From contig NZ_JACRTD010000005.1 in the NCBI RefSeq assembly GCF_014385085.1, forward strand, positions 1-64,000: a stretch of DNA of 64,000 bases. The letters are read 5' to 3'. Within the stretch, counting starts at the first letter, position 1, and each line of letters opens with the position of its first letter. Below are positions 36,084-45,168 of the stretch, in pieces. Made by a program: the position numbers and the translations under genes. The notes under the pieces are model-generated. The model saw only the letters and a list, made by a program, of their open reading frames with translations, made no database searches and had not been told where the DNA came from. The DNA is from Youxingia wuxianensis. GTDB taxonomy: Bacteria > Bacillota > Clostridia > Oscillospirales > Ruminococcaceae.

Positions 36084-37038
36084 ATTTTATGGCATTTTGC
36101 ACTTCCGACAAGGAGGGCAGAGCTGAAATACCGCCCTTTTTAGTGGTGGTTAAAGAACCGGTAGCATTGGCAAAGATAAGACATTCTTTTAAGATTTCCG
36201 GCGTCAGATATGCCAGTTTCCCTTTTGTTTTGGTCAGCAGCATGTAATGAAATCCACCGATAAAGGAATCTCCCGCTCCAGTGGTATCAACTGCACGCAC
36301 CGGCAGCGCAGGCAGGCGCAGAGAAAATCCGTTAAAATAGGCATATGAACCTTGGGCGCCTAGGGTAATTAGCACCAGAGGAATATGATATTTGTGCGAG
36401 AGGTAGTGAGCGCCTTTTTCCAAGTGATCAATACCAGTCAAAAAGACCAGCTCCTCTTGGGAAATTTTTAAAATGTCAGTATCCTCCATCACAGAAAGCA
36501 TGGTCTGTTTCGCTTGGGATAAATCCGCCCATAAAGGCTCCCGAAGATTAGGATCGTAGGAGATGAGGCAGCCGGACTGCCTGGCGTAGGACAAAGCGGT
36601 CATTGTCGCGTCGCGGCAGGGCTGGGTGGTCATGGAAAGCGACCCGAAATGGAACAGACGGCAGTTTTTAAACAGATTTTTATTGATTTCCTTGCTGCAA
36701 AGGGTTACGTCTGCAGTTTGATCCCGGTAGAAGCTGAAAGAACGGTCCCCATCCGCCGAGAGATGAACAAAGGCAAGGGTGGTATGGAACTGATCCGTTA
36801 AAAGAAGCCCGGAAACATCCACCCCATTGGAAATTAGCGTATCTTTCAAAAAACGGCCGAAGCTGTCCGCGCCTACTTTTCCGATAAAAGCGGTTTTCAA
36901 TCCAAATTTCCCGCAGGCGCAGGCCATATTTGCTGGAGCGCCGCCAGGACTTTGCTGAAACAGGGGACAGCCGCCTTGGGCAGTTCCCGCCGGAGAAAAA
37001 TCAATCAGGATTTCTCCCATAGCAACCACGTCATACAT
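36082..37038 (-). CDS. PfkB-family sugar kinase (fructokinase or 2-keto-3-deoxygluconate kinase)
   Basis: This 318-residue ribokinase-fold enzyme starts at ATG 37038, seven bases after GGGGTGAT. The first PfkB signature is GGAPANMACACGKFG (near 35), the second is VDTTGAGDSFIGGF with the catalytic aspartate (near 250). GRFLKDTLISNGVDVSGL and DRSFSFYRDQTAD look most like bacterial fructokinases. Because the window encodes uronate breakdown to 2-keto-3-deoxygluconate, a KDG kinase role is possible, but there is no shared operator and it stands alone. Confidence 0.85.
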   Translation of the reverse strand: MYDVVAMGEILIDFSPAGTAQGGCPLFQQSPGGAPANMACACGKFGLKTAFIGKVGADSFGRFLKDTLISNGVDVSGLLLTDQFHTTLAFVHLSADGDRSFSFYRDQTADVTLCSKEINKNLFKNCRLFHFGSLSMTTQPCRDATMTALSYARQSGCLISYDPNLREPLWADLSQAKQTMLSVMEDTDILKISQEELVFLTGIDHLEKGAHYLSHKYHIPLVLITLGAQGSYAYFNGFSLRLPALPVRAVDTTGAGDSFIGGFHYMLLTKTKGKLAYLTPEILKECLIFANATGSLTTTKKGGISALPSLSEVQNAIK

Positions 37039-37138
37039 TGACCATATCACCCCTTTAAAGATTATCTTTTCCTTTAGAATAACAAATTAATCCTAAGGGG
37101 TAAATAGCAAAAGAAAAAAATTCCCATTTAAAAGAAAT

Positions 37139-37172
37139 AGCAACCGTCCGGTGGATACCGGGCGGTTGCTGT
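37139..37172. terminator. Terminator downstream of the helicase gene
   Basis: AGCAACCGTCCGGT pairs with ACCGGGCGGTTGCT (one wobble) around a short loop. It directly abuts the helicase stop codon. On the minus strand the tail is ATTTCTTTT. Confidence 0.8.
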
Positions 37173-39728
37173 TTATTCGATATATTTCAAAAAGCGGCTG
37201 GCTTTATTCATTTTCCCATCCCCGTAAGCGGACCAGGTGAGGAAAAGTTTTTTCTTGGCCCGAGTGATAGAAACATAAAACACCCGTTTTTCCTCCTCCA
37301 AATTTCCCGATTTAATCGAAAGGTAGGTAGGGAAAACAAAATCCTGGAGCATGGGAAGAAAAACATAATCAAACTCGCAGCCTTTGGCCTGATGGGCGGT
37401 GATCACCATAATCTTATTTTTAGAAGCGCCGATTTCCCCCATTTCCCCTGCGGAAAGAGCGGAAATCTCCAACAAACGGGACAACAAAGCGCAGGCGTCT
37501 TTTTCCTCCATCTCCCGGGCAAATTCCATAAGCCATTCCAATGCCGCAAGGTTTTCTTCCTGATCCTTGTATTTTTCTTTTATTCCCAGCATTTGCGTCA
37601 GCTGCGTCAGGAGCGTATACGCATCCAGGTTATTTTTTTCCTGCCGCAGGCGGGCTGTATTCAGAGAAATTTCTTCAAACCGGCTTAGATACTTCTTATA
37701 CAATGCCGTACGCGCCTCCCGTGTGGGACGCAGGTATTGGTCGGCTAATATTACCAGCAGATCAGCGGTAGCCAAAATATCATCCATAGCGTCATGGGAA
37801 GGCTGGTGGGGAGTGTTAAACCGCTGAGCCAGAGTAGAAAGCTTGTAATTGGGCAGATCCTTGAGATACCGCCGGCTTAGATACAAGGTATCATAGTATA
37901 GATTTTCTAACGGCGAGGAAATGTTGCAGCGAGACAGATTATACCGCAGAATAGTCATATCATAGGACACATTGTGCCCTACGATCACATCTTCCCCCGC
38001 AAAGGCAAGGAAATCCTTTAGAACCACAGCAGGGTCTTCCCCGTTTTCTTCAAGGAAACGGTCGCTGAAACCATGCACCTTTTCACTGCTGCCTACCGGC
38101 TTGGAAGGGCGCAAAAACCGTTGGAACCGAGAAATAACCCGGCCTGTTTGGTCAATCTGTATAGCGGCAATCTGGATAATATCATCCGTGTATACATCCG
38201 TGCCAGTGCTTTCCACATCAAAAACGATTACATTTCCGCACTCCAACTGATCCAGCAGGGGCGAAAAGAAATCCTGCTTTTCAAACGTCCGGCGGTCCAC
38301 AAAATCACACAAAGAAATTCCCAAGCCCTGTTTATACCCTTGAATAATAGCGTTGACAGTAACCTCGCCAACCCCTTTCACATAGCGAATCAGCAGACGT
38401 TTTAAGCTTTCGCTGTCGAAGGGGTGCAGCAAGAGATGAATACCGGCCAGAAGATCTTTTACCGAGGCGCAGCGGAACATTCGGTACTGATCCCCAGGGA
38501 CAAACTGTACCTGATTATTATAAATTTTTTGAGTTTCCTGCAATATTTGGCACAGTTGGCCGCAGGCCTTATTAGTACGGGCGATGACCGCTACCTGACA
38601 GGCATCCTGCAAAGAAAGACCGGCGACTGTTTGACAGATAAAATCCGCTTCCTCCTGGCAGGTGTCGAACTCCCGCAGGATCACATCCGGATTTTCACCG
38701 GATACTAAGCTGCCGGGAGAGTATGCCGCTTCCCCTATATGAAAAGCGTTGAATAAAAACTGCCGGGCCAGGGAAAGCAGCCCCTGGCTGCTGCGGTAGT
38801 TCGAGGTGAAACGGATGGTTACAGGAGAAAAATCCCGCTGATAAAGAGGTATGATCTCATTGGGCTGGGAACCGCGCCACTGATAAATGGTTTGATTAAA
38901 ATCCCCGCAGATCAGCGTAACGGCGGCTAGACACAACTTGCGTATCAACCGGTATTCAGCGATACTCACGTCCTGCACCTCGTCCACATGGACAAATTTA
39001 TATTTTTCTTTCCACAGGGAGAAAAACTCCGGCTGGGATAACAGAAGTCCTGTTTTAATCAGCAGGTCGTTAAAATCCAAAGCGTTGTTTTGGGCCATTT
39101 TTTGATTATAAAGTTCCACTAGGGAAACGCCGTACTTTCCAAGAAACCTGAAAAATTTTGGATCCGGCTGATACCATTGGTCCAAGCATAGACGCTCGAT
39201 TTTCTCCCGTTGGGAAACAAACGCCTGCGCGGCAGCTTTGGTATACCCTCCGGCAGGATCCAGCAGGTAAATTTCCTTGACCAGACCGATAAAGCTTTGT
39301 ACAATTTGGGCCGGACGGTCGGCGACCTGGGCCTGCTTTATTTCAAACATCACTTCCCGGACGACTTCCAGGGAGTCCGTTTCATCAAATACAGCAAAAT
39401 CACCGGAAATATCCGTATACTGGGAAGGAGCCGTCCGCAGGAGCTGGGCGCAGAAACTATGTACTGTAAAAATATCTACTGAAAGGGAAGCTGCCCCCAC
39501 GATGGAAGAAATGCGTTCCTTCATTTCCTTACAGGCCCGATTGGTAAAAGTAAGGCATAAAATCTCTTCTGGACTCGCTTTTTTCTGGGATAGGATAGCG
39601 GCGATGCGATAGGCCAGCGTATTGGTTTTTCCGGTGCCCGCGCCCGCTAACAAAAGGATATTTTCCTGCAGGTTTTCTACTACTTCCCTCTGCTGGGAAT
39701 TGAGCGTGATAGGCAAGGTCGTGTTCAT
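37173..39728 (-). CDS. UvrD/Rep-type DNA helicase with an inserted DEDDh 3'-5' exonuclease domain
   Basis: This 851-residue superfamily 1 helicase has Walker A GAGTGKT (29-35), motif Ia LTFTNRACKEM, motif II DEVQD (249-253), motif III GDFNQTIYQWRG, motif IV FTSNYRSS (307-314), motif V ITAHQAKGCEFDYVF (776-790) and motif VI RVFYVSITRAKKKL (815-828). Between IV and V, at about 498-665, sits a complete DnaQ/epsilon-like exonuclease: DVE (D504, E506), HNVSYD (D590) and HDAMDD (H645, D650). So the nuclease lies within the helicase 2A/2B region rather than at one end. It probably unwinds and trims DNA in repair. ATG at 39728 follows AAAGGAGAAG. Confidence 0.9.
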   Translation of the reverse strand: MNTTLPITLNSQQREVVENLQENILLLAGAGTGKTNTLAYRIAAILSQKKASPEEILCLTFTNRACKEMKERISSIVGAASLSVDIFTVHSFCAQLLRTAPSQYTDISGDFAVFDETDSLEVVREVMFEIKQAQVADRPAQIVQSFIGLVKEIYLLDPAGGYTKAAAQAFVSQREKIERLCLDQWYQPDPKFFRFLGKYGVSLVELYNQKMAQNNALDFNDLLIKTGLLLSQPEFFSLWKEKYKFVHVDEVQDVSIAEYRLIRKLCLAAVTLICGDFNQTIYQWRGSQPNEIIPLYQRDFSPVTIRFTSNYRSSQGLLSLARQFLFNAFHIGEAAYSPGSLVSGENPDVILREFDTCQEEADFICQTVAGLSLQDACQVAVIARTNKACGQLCQILQETQKIYNNQVQFVPGDQYRMFRCASVKDLLAGIHLLLHPFDSESLKRLLIRYVKGVGEVTVNAIIQGYKQGLGISLCDFVDRRTFEKQDFFSPLLDQLECGNVIVFDVESTGTDVYTDDIIQIAAIQIDQTGRVISRFQRFLRPSKPVGSSEKVHGFSDRFLEENGEDPAVVLKDFLAFAGEDVIVGHNVSYDMTILRYNLSRCNISSPLENLYYDTLYLSRRYLKDLPNYKLSTLAQRFNTPHQPSHDAMDDILATADLLVILADQYLRPTREARTALYKKYLSRFEEISLNTARLRQEKNNLDAYTLLTQLTQMLGIKEKYKDQEENLAALEWLMEFAREMEEKDACALLSRLLEISALSAGEMGEIGASKNKIMVITAHQAKGCEFDYVFLPMLQDFVFPTYLSIKSGNLEEEKRVFYVSITRAKKKLFLTWSAYGDGKMNKASRFLKYIE

Positions 39729-39747
39729 CCTACTTCTCCTTTTTAAG

Positions 39748-40479
39748 CTACAGGTCGTTTTCCGATAAAAGCGTCACGCCATGCTGAGAAAGCAAGCGGG
39801 CGGTGAGCCCCTGGCCGGGGATCACCGACGCGGAAAAACTGCCGTCATAAATAAAATGTACGCCGCAGGAGGGGCTTTTTTCCTTCAAAATCGCTTTTTT
39901 AATACCCAGTTTTTTGGCTATGTCCAAGGTGCGCTGAGCCCCTTTTAAAAAGGCAGCCGTCTGCTCCTGGTTGTGTACATCATATACTTTCCCCTGGAAA
40001 ATTTCGCAGGGAGGCCGGGGTGTGGGAAGGCCGCCGAATAGTTCGGGACATACAGCAAGCGCCCTGCCTTGAGAAACCAGCTGGGCAACGCTTTTTTGAA
40101 TATTGCTCTTTCCGTCATACCGGCAATGTTCTCCGCACAGGCACGCGCTGACTAAATACTCGATATCTAAAAGCGCGGCGTGCTCTTTGCGGTACTGAAT
40201 GGTAGAATCCACATCCAGATAATCGCACCGGATAGCAAGATCTTTATGCCGGGACAGTCTTTCACGGCACTCTTTGCATACCATTTTGCAGGCAAACTCT
40301 GCCTTTTCTTCCTGTGAAGCCTCCCTTGGGGCCTGCAGGGAACTGGCACACAGATATTCTCCATGGGACAGATGAAAGAAATAGCTGCATACAAGAGTAC
40401 CGCCATAATCCACGGGGATTACGGCGGGAGAATAGACATTATGATTTAAAATAATATGAGTGGCTTGATCCAGTGGCAT
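39748..40479 (-). CDS. DUF523-family protein with an N-terminal extension
   Basis: This 243-residue protein starts at ATG 40479 after GGGGA. The C-terminal 140 residues (about 103 on) are a DUF523 domain: YLVSACLCGEHCRYDG, CPELFGGLPTPRPPCEI, KSPSCG. The conserved cysteines suggest metal or Fe-S binding; the function is unknown. The first 100 residues are an extra domain with a CKECRERL pair, not part of the usual short DUF523 protein. It lies 19 bases upstream of the helicase gene on the same strand and is probably cotranscribed. Confidence 0.78.
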   Translation of the reverse strand: MPLDQATHIILNHNVYSPAVIPVDYGGTLVCSYFFHLSHGEYLCASSLQAPREASQEEKAEFACKMVCKECRERLSRHKDLAIRCDYLDVDSTIQYRKEHAALLDIEYLVSACLCGEHCRYDGKSNIQKSVAQLVSQGRALAVCPELFGGLPTPRPPCEIFQGKVYDVHNQEQTAAFLKGAQRTLDIAKKLGIKKAILKEKSPSCGVHFIYDGSFSASVIPGQGLTARLLSQHGVTLLSENDL

Positions 40480-40494
40480 AGAAAGTCCCCGCAA

Positions 40495-40911
40495 TCTAAC
40501 TTTTTAAAATAAACTGTTTTTGAAACTTGACGATTTCCGACAAGACCGGCAATATAGTAAGAGAAAGCGGCCGGGGTGGGAAAGCCGGAAAACACCGGCG
40601 AGCACTGAAAAAATACAATCCGGCAAACTAAGTGTAACGCACTTTTGAGATTTTTTCAACAGGATAAAATGCCGCGGTGCGGCAATTGGGGTGTTTGAAA
40701 GTATTAACCGTCACAACTGGGGGGCGGAGACCAAAGAATAGACGATTTATCATTGGCGCTTGGACAGAAATTTTTTATAATTAGCGTATTTCCTCAAAAT
40801 AACCCTATCTTTTTTATGAAAAATAGTTAACTTTTGTACTGTAATTTATTGGTGTAAAATGCTACAATTAAAAAACATATAAATCTAAAATTTTGAAAAA
40901 GGAGGAGCAAC
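40495..40911. other. Non-coding gap with GC-rich structured segment, possible RNA
   Basis: No gene is seen in these 417 bases between divergent genes. A GC-rich stretch (about 40560-40612) has several complementary GCCGG/CCGGC blocks in otherwise AT-rich DNA. AAGTG-TAACG-CACTT (40629-40643) followed by TTGAGATTTTTT could be a weak terminator. A TTGACG lies at 40527-40532 with an imperfect TATAGT downstream. A further TGCCGC/GCGGCA hairpin is at 40670-40684. No known riboswitch class is recognised. Confidence 0.4.
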
Positions 40912-41460
40912 ATGAACGAACAAATTATGCAGGTTTCCCAGAGAATCAAAGAGCTGCGCGAAATACTAGACGTAGACGTGGCCCAGCTGGCAGAACAGGT
41001 GAATGTTCCGGTGGAAGAGTACCTAAAATATGAAAACGGCCAGGTGGATATTCCCGTAGGGGTGATCTATGGTGTCGCCGGCGTCCTGAATGTGGACCCG
41101 ACTGTGCTCCTCACAGGAGAAGCGCCGCGCATGAGCGATTATACCATTGTCCGTCAGGGACAGGGCGTTTCGGTGGAGCGTTATAAAGGATACAAGTTCA
41201 CTTCCTTGGCGTTTAATTACATCGACCGCACGCTGGAGCCCATGATCGTTGATCTGGACCCGGATGAAAAAGGCGCGGAGCTGGTCGTCCACAGCGGCCA
41301 GGAATTTAATTATGTCCTGGAAGGGAAAATCGCGGTGGTTATCGGAGCCAAGCGGTTTGAGCTGGAAGCGGGGGATAGCATCTTTTTTAACCCCACGACG
41401 CCCCATGGTCAGCGAGCGATCGGCGGTCACGCCCGTTTCCTGACTATTATTAATGAATAA
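40912..41460 (+). CDS. XRE-family regulator with C-terminal cupin domain
   Basis: This 182-residue protein has an N-terminal helix-turn-helix (about 7-62, DVDVAQLAEQVNVPVEEYLKYENG) and a C-terminal cupin_2 domain (about 105-180, HSGQEFNYVLEGKIAV, GDSIFFNPTTPHGQRA). Such proteins sense a small ligand in the cupin barrel. It is 25 bases upstream of an acyl-CoA synthetase gene and probably controls it, or is controlled with it. GGAGGAG precedes the ATG. Confidence 0.88.
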   Translation: MNEQIMQVSQRIKELREILDVDVAQLAEQVNVPVEEYLKYENGQVDIPVGVIYGVAGVLNVDPTVLLTGEAPRMSDYTIVRQGQGVSVERYKGYKFTSLAFNYIDRTLEPMIVDLDPDEKGAELVVHSGQEFNYVLEGKIAVVIGAKRFELEAGDSIFFNPTTPHGQRAIGGHARFLTIINE

Positions 41461-41485
41461 TCAGAAAGAACGGTGCATGTAGCCT

Positions 41486-43156
41486 ATGTTAGAAAAATAC
41501 CTTCCCCGTGTGCAGTTTGACAGCTACGAGGATTTTAAAGCCAACTATAAATTAACCATCCCAGAGGATTTTAACTTTGCTTACGATATTATTGACGACT
41601 GGGCCAAACAGGATAAAAATAAGCCCGCTTTGGTATGGGTCAACGATGATTTTCAGGAAGAACGCCTGAGCTTCTACGACCTGATGGAGCGTTCCAACCA
41701 GGCGGCGAATTTTTATAAAGCGAAGGGAATTAAAAAAGGTGATTTTGTACTTTTAATCTTAAAACAGCGGGTAGAGGCCTGGATTTGCATGATCGCCCTG
41801 CATCGTATTGGGGCGATTGTTATCCCAGCCACCTTCCAGCTGATGCCTCATGATATTGAGTACCGCTGCAATAAAGCGGGGATAAAAATGATCACCTGTA
41901 TTGATGAGGATGAGCTTCTTTACAATATCCGCCAGGTGCGCTCCCAATGTCCGAGTTTGGAGCATGTGGCGGTGGTGGGGGGAAATATTCCGGAGGACTG
42001 CATCAACTTCCGCAAGGAGGTAGCAGCCTGCAGCAAGGAGTTTCCCCGCCCCGTAGGAGAAGAAAGCACCAATGTCCATGACCTGATGCTTGGCTATTTT
42101 ACTTCCGGTACTACCGGGATGCCCAAACTGATCGTACACGATTACGCTTATCCTTTAGGCCATATTACCACCGCCAATTATTGGCATCAGGTGCAGGAAG
42201 GCGGACTGCATTTTGTATCCGCCGACAGCGGCTGGGCCAAGTTTGGCTGGGGCAAGATTTACGGCCAGTGGATCTGCGGAGCAGTAATCGTAGCCTATGA
42301 TACGGAAGGAAAATTTGATCCTCACCATATGCTCAAAACGATTGAATATCTCAAGCCCACCACCTTCTGTGCGCCTCCCACGGTTTATCGGTTTTTAATT
42401 AAGGAGGACCTGTCCAAATACGACCTGTCCTGCTTAAAGAAATGCACTATTGCCGGCGAACCCCTCAACCCGGAAGTATTCAATAAATTTAAAGAGGCCA
42501 CCGGGCTGGAGTTGACCGAAGGATTCGGCCAATCGGAGACCACGGTTATTATCGCAAATTTCCCCTGGTTTCCAATCAAACCAGGTTCCACCGGGAAGTT
42601 TTCTCCTTTGTATGATCTGGATATTGTGGATGAGAACGGAGAAAGCTGTGAAGACGGTATCGTAGGCACAGTTGTGGTGAAAAATTTGGACAAGTACCAT
42701 CCGCCGGGCCTGCTGGTGGAATATTATAAGGAACCTCAGGCAAATGCCGCGTCTTTTTACGATAATATGTATTCCACCGGGGATACCGCCTGGCGGGACG
42801 GAGATGGCTATATTTGGTTTGTAGGACGCAACGACGATGTGATTAAGTGCTCCGGCTACCGAATTGGACCTTTTGAGGTAGAAAGCGCATTGATGACCCA
42901 TCCCAGCGTATTGGAATGTGCAGTAACCGCCGCGCCTGATCCGGTAAGAGGTCAGGTGGTTAAGGCCACCATAGTGCTGGCCCGTGGTTTTACTCCTTCT
43001 GATCAGCTGAAAAAAGAACTCCAAAGCCATGTGAAAAAAGAAACGGCTCCTTATAAATATCCCCGTATTGTGGAATTTGTGGAAGAGCTTCCCAAAACTA
43101 TGAGCGGCAAAATTCGCCGGGGACAGATCCGCGAGGAAGACCGAAAAAAACAGTAA
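41486..43156 (+). CDS. Acyl-CoA synthetase (AMP-forming, medium-chain type)
   Basis: This 556-residue ANL-family adenylate-forming enzyme has the P-loop YFTSGTTGMPKL (near 205), EGFGQSETT (near 350), YSTGDTAWRDGDGYIWFVGR (near 430) and the C-terminal lysine motif PKTMSGKIRRGQIR. It activates a carboxylic acid to its CoA thioester through an acyl-AMP; the substrate is probably a short- or medium-chain or aromatic acid. It forms an operon with the XRE-cupin regulator. The ribosome binding site before 41486 is weak. Confidence 0.9.
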   Translation: MLEKYLPRVQFDSYEDFKANYKLTIPEDFNFAYDIIDDWAKQDKNKPALVWVNDDFQEERLSFYDLMERSNQAANFYKAKGIKKGDFVLLILKQRVEAWICMIALHRIGAIVIPATFQLMPHDIEYRCNKAGIKMITCIDEDELLYNIRQVRSQCPSLEHVAVVGGNIPEDCINFRKEVAACSKEFPRPVGEESTNVHDLMLGYFTSGTTGMPKLIVHDYAYPLGHITTANYWHQVQEGGLHFVSADSGWAKFGWGKIYGQWICGAVIVAYDTEGKFDPHHMLKTIEYLKPTTFCAPPTVYRFLIKEDLSKYDLSCLKKCTIAGEPLNPEVFNKFKEATGLELTEGFGQSETTVIIANFPWFPIKPGSTGKFSPLYDLDIVDENGESCEDGIVGTVVVKNLDKYHPPGLLVEYYKEPQANAASFYDNMYSTGDTAWRDGDGYIWFVGRNDDVIKCSGYRIGPFEVESALMTHPSVLECAVTAAPDPVRGQVVKATIVLARGFTPSDQLKKELQSHVKKETAPYKYPRIVEFVEELPKTMSGKIRRGQIREEDRKKQ

Positions 43157-43170
43157 AAATGCAATACTAC

Positions 43171-43255
43171 TTGCAATTAAAGAAGGACTGTGCTATACTA
43201 TTTTAGTAGTAAGATAACAAGACGATGGAAAGAGTGAGGAAAACCTCACTCTTTC
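43171..43255 (+). promoter_or_regulatory. nusA operon promoter and leader hairpin
   Basis: TTGCAA (43171-43176), 17 bp, TATACT (43194-43199). A 12-bp stem (43228-43239 with 43244-43255) lies in the leader, followed by CGTTTA. It is a terminator-like hairpin ahead of rimP-nusA and could serve NusA-dependent autocontrol, which is inference. Confidence 0.7.
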
Positions 43256-43281
43256 GTTTATGTATGGAGGGATTTTAGGGA

Positions 43282-43764
43282 ATGGCAGGGAGCGGCAAAA
43301 AGCCAAATACCGTCTTCGTATGCACCCAGTTGGCCCAGGAACTGGCTCAGGAATTGGGGGTATATTTGTGGGATGTGACCTTTGAAAAGGAGGGAACATC
43401 TTGGTATCTGCGGTATTACATCGACAAGGACGGCGGAGTGACTATCGACGACTGCGAGACGTTCAGCCGCAGAGTGGATACCCTTTTAGATGAAGCGGAC
43501 CCTATCTCCCAGAGCTATTATCTTGAGGTAAGCTCTCCGGGTATTGAGAGGAAACTGACAAAAGACTGGCACTTTAAAAAATATGCAGGCCAGCAGGTTC
43601 TGGTGAAACTTATCCGGCCGGTGGAAGGCGTTCGGGAGTTTGTCGGAGAACTGCTGGGGATTAGCGACGATGGAAACACCATTACCATTTTGCTGGAAGA
43701 GAATTTGGAAATGCAGGTTTCGTTAAATGAAACCGCTTATGTGAAATTGTATGTTGAATTTTAG
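43282..43764 (+). CDS. rimP: Ribosome maturation factor RimP
   Basis: This 160-residue protein has the two RimP domains (N-terminal alpha-beta, with LGVYLWDVTFEKEGTSWYLRYYIDKDGGVTIDDC split by about 30-60, and C-terminal SH3-like with YLEVSSPGIERKL). It helps 30S subunit assembly. It is first in the rimP-nusA-ylxR-ylxQ-infB operon. GGAGGGATTTTAGGGA precedes the ATG. Confidence 0.93.
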   Translation: MAGSGKKPNTVFVCTQLAQELAQELGVYLWDVTFEKEGTSWYLRYYIDKDGGVTIDDCETFSRRVDTLLDEADPISQSYYLEVSSPGIERKLTKDWHFKKYAGQQVLVKLIRPVEGVREFVGELLGISDDGNTITILLEENLEMQVSLNETAYVKLYVEF

Positions 43765-43800
43765 CAGACGTAATAACAATAAAATGGAGGCTACCGGAAA

Positions 43801-44862
43801 ATGAATAGCAACAGCGAATTTTTTGAAGCATTATCTTTGCTTGAGAAAGAAAAAGGAATCCCTGCCAAGCTTCTGGCAGAAAAAATAGCAACGGCCATTG
43901 GAAATGCCATCCGCAGAGATGTGGGTTCCAGTGATGACGATATTGTAGAGATCGACCCGGATACAGGCAAATTTTATGTGGCTATCCGCAAGGTGGTAGT
44001 GGATGAGATTGAGGACCCGGCGCTGGAAATCCTGCCGGAGGAAGCGAGAAAATATGACAGCAGCGCTACCGTGGGAGACAAAGTGGAGATCGCGTTGGAT
44101 ACCAAACAGTTTGGACGTATCGCCGCCCAGACAGCCAAGCATGTCATCCGTCAGGGAATCCGGGAAGCAGAGCGGGGACAGCTGTTTGCGGAATATTCCA
44201 GCCGCCAGCATGATATTGTAACTGCTACCGTGATCAAAACCGATCCCAAAAAAGGAAATGTTACCTTGGAGATTGGAAAATCCGAGGCGATCCTGCCGAA
44301 AAGCGAGCAGGTGCCCGGGGAGGAGCTGAAGGACGGCGAGCGGATTAAAGTATATGTGGTTGACGTGGTCAATGGGGAGAAAGGTCCCCGGATAATGATC
44401 AGCCGTACCCACCCAGGGTTGGTAAAGCGTTTGTTTGAGATGGAGGTACCGGAGATTTTCGACGGAACCATTGAAGTGAAATCTATTTCAAGAGAGGCGG
44501 GATCCAGGACCAAAATCGCCGTGTGGAGCAACGATGAGAATGTGGACCCGGTAGGCGCTTGTATTGGACCTAAGGGACAGCGTGTTTCCGCCATTGTGGA
44601 TGAATTGGGCGGGGAAAAAATTGATGTTGTAAAATACTCTGGCGACCCGGCGGAGTTTATCGCTGCGGCGTTGTCGCCGGCGGATGTGCTTTCAGTGGAA
44701 GTGGACCCAGAAGGGACGAAAGTATGCAAGGTGACAGTACCTGACCATCAGCTGTCTTTGGCTATTGGCAACAAAGGCCAGAACGCACGCCTTGCGGCAA
44801 AGCTTACCGGCTGGAAGATTGATATTAAGCCGGAAAGCGGATTTTACGGGGAAGAGGAATAA
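43801..44862 (+). CDS. nusA: Transcription factor NusA
   Basis: This 353-residue NusA has the N-terminal RNA-polymerase-binding domain (1-130), S1 domain (about 135-200), and two KH domains (VDPVGACIGPKGQRVSAI and LAIGNKGQNARLAAKLTGWKIDI). The length fits Firmicutes, which lack the C-terminal acidic repeats of E. coli NusA. It modulates pausing, termination and antitermination. Confidence 0.96.
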   Translation: MNSNSEFFEALSLLEKEKGIPAKLLAEKIATAIGNAIRRDVGSSDDDIVEIDPDTGKFYVAIRKVVVDEIEDPALEILPEEARKYDSSATVGDKVEIALDTKQFGRIAAQTAKHVIRQGIREAERGQLFAEYSSRQHDIVTATVIKTDPKKGNVTLEIGKSEAILPKSEQVPGEELKDGERIKVYVVDVVNGEKGPRIMISRTHPGLVKRLFEMEVPEIFDGTIEVKSISREAGSRTKIAVWSNDENVDPVGACIGPKGQRVSAIVDELGGEKIDVVKYSGDPAEFIAAALSPADVLSVEVDPEGTKVCKVTVPDHQLSLAIGNKGQNARLAAKLTGWKIDIKPESGFYGEEE

Positions 44863-44898
44863 AAGATCCCATACTCAGGCTTTTTACAGGAGGAATTT

Positions 44899-45168
44899 AT
44901 GCAGCAAAAAAAGGTGCCTATCAGAATGTGTTCCGGATGCAGTGAGCACAAGCCAAAACGGGAACTGGTACGGGTGGTACGTACGCCGGAAGGAGAGATC
45001 CTGCTGGATTTAACCGGGAAAAAGTCCGGGCGGGGCGCATATCTGTGTCCTAATTCCGAATGTTTGAAAAAAGCTAGAAAAGCACGCCGGTTGGAACGCG
45101 CGCTGGACTGCGCTATTCCCGCCGAGGTTTATGACCGCTTGGAGGAGGAGATGAAAAACAGTGAATAG
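44899..45168 (+). CDS. ylxR: YlxR-family nucleic-acid-binding protein (RnpM)
   Basis: This 89-residue protein has IRMCSGCSEHKPKRELVRVVR and GRGAYLCPNSECLKKARK, the YlxR signature. The family binds RNA and has been linked to RNase P regulation. It overlaps the next gene by eight bases. AGGAGG precedes ATG 44899. Confidence 0.92.
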   Translation: MQQKKVPIRMCSGCSEHKPKRELVRVVRTPEGEILLDLTGKKSGRGAYLCPNSECLKKARKARRLERALDCAIPAEVYDRLEEEMKNSE

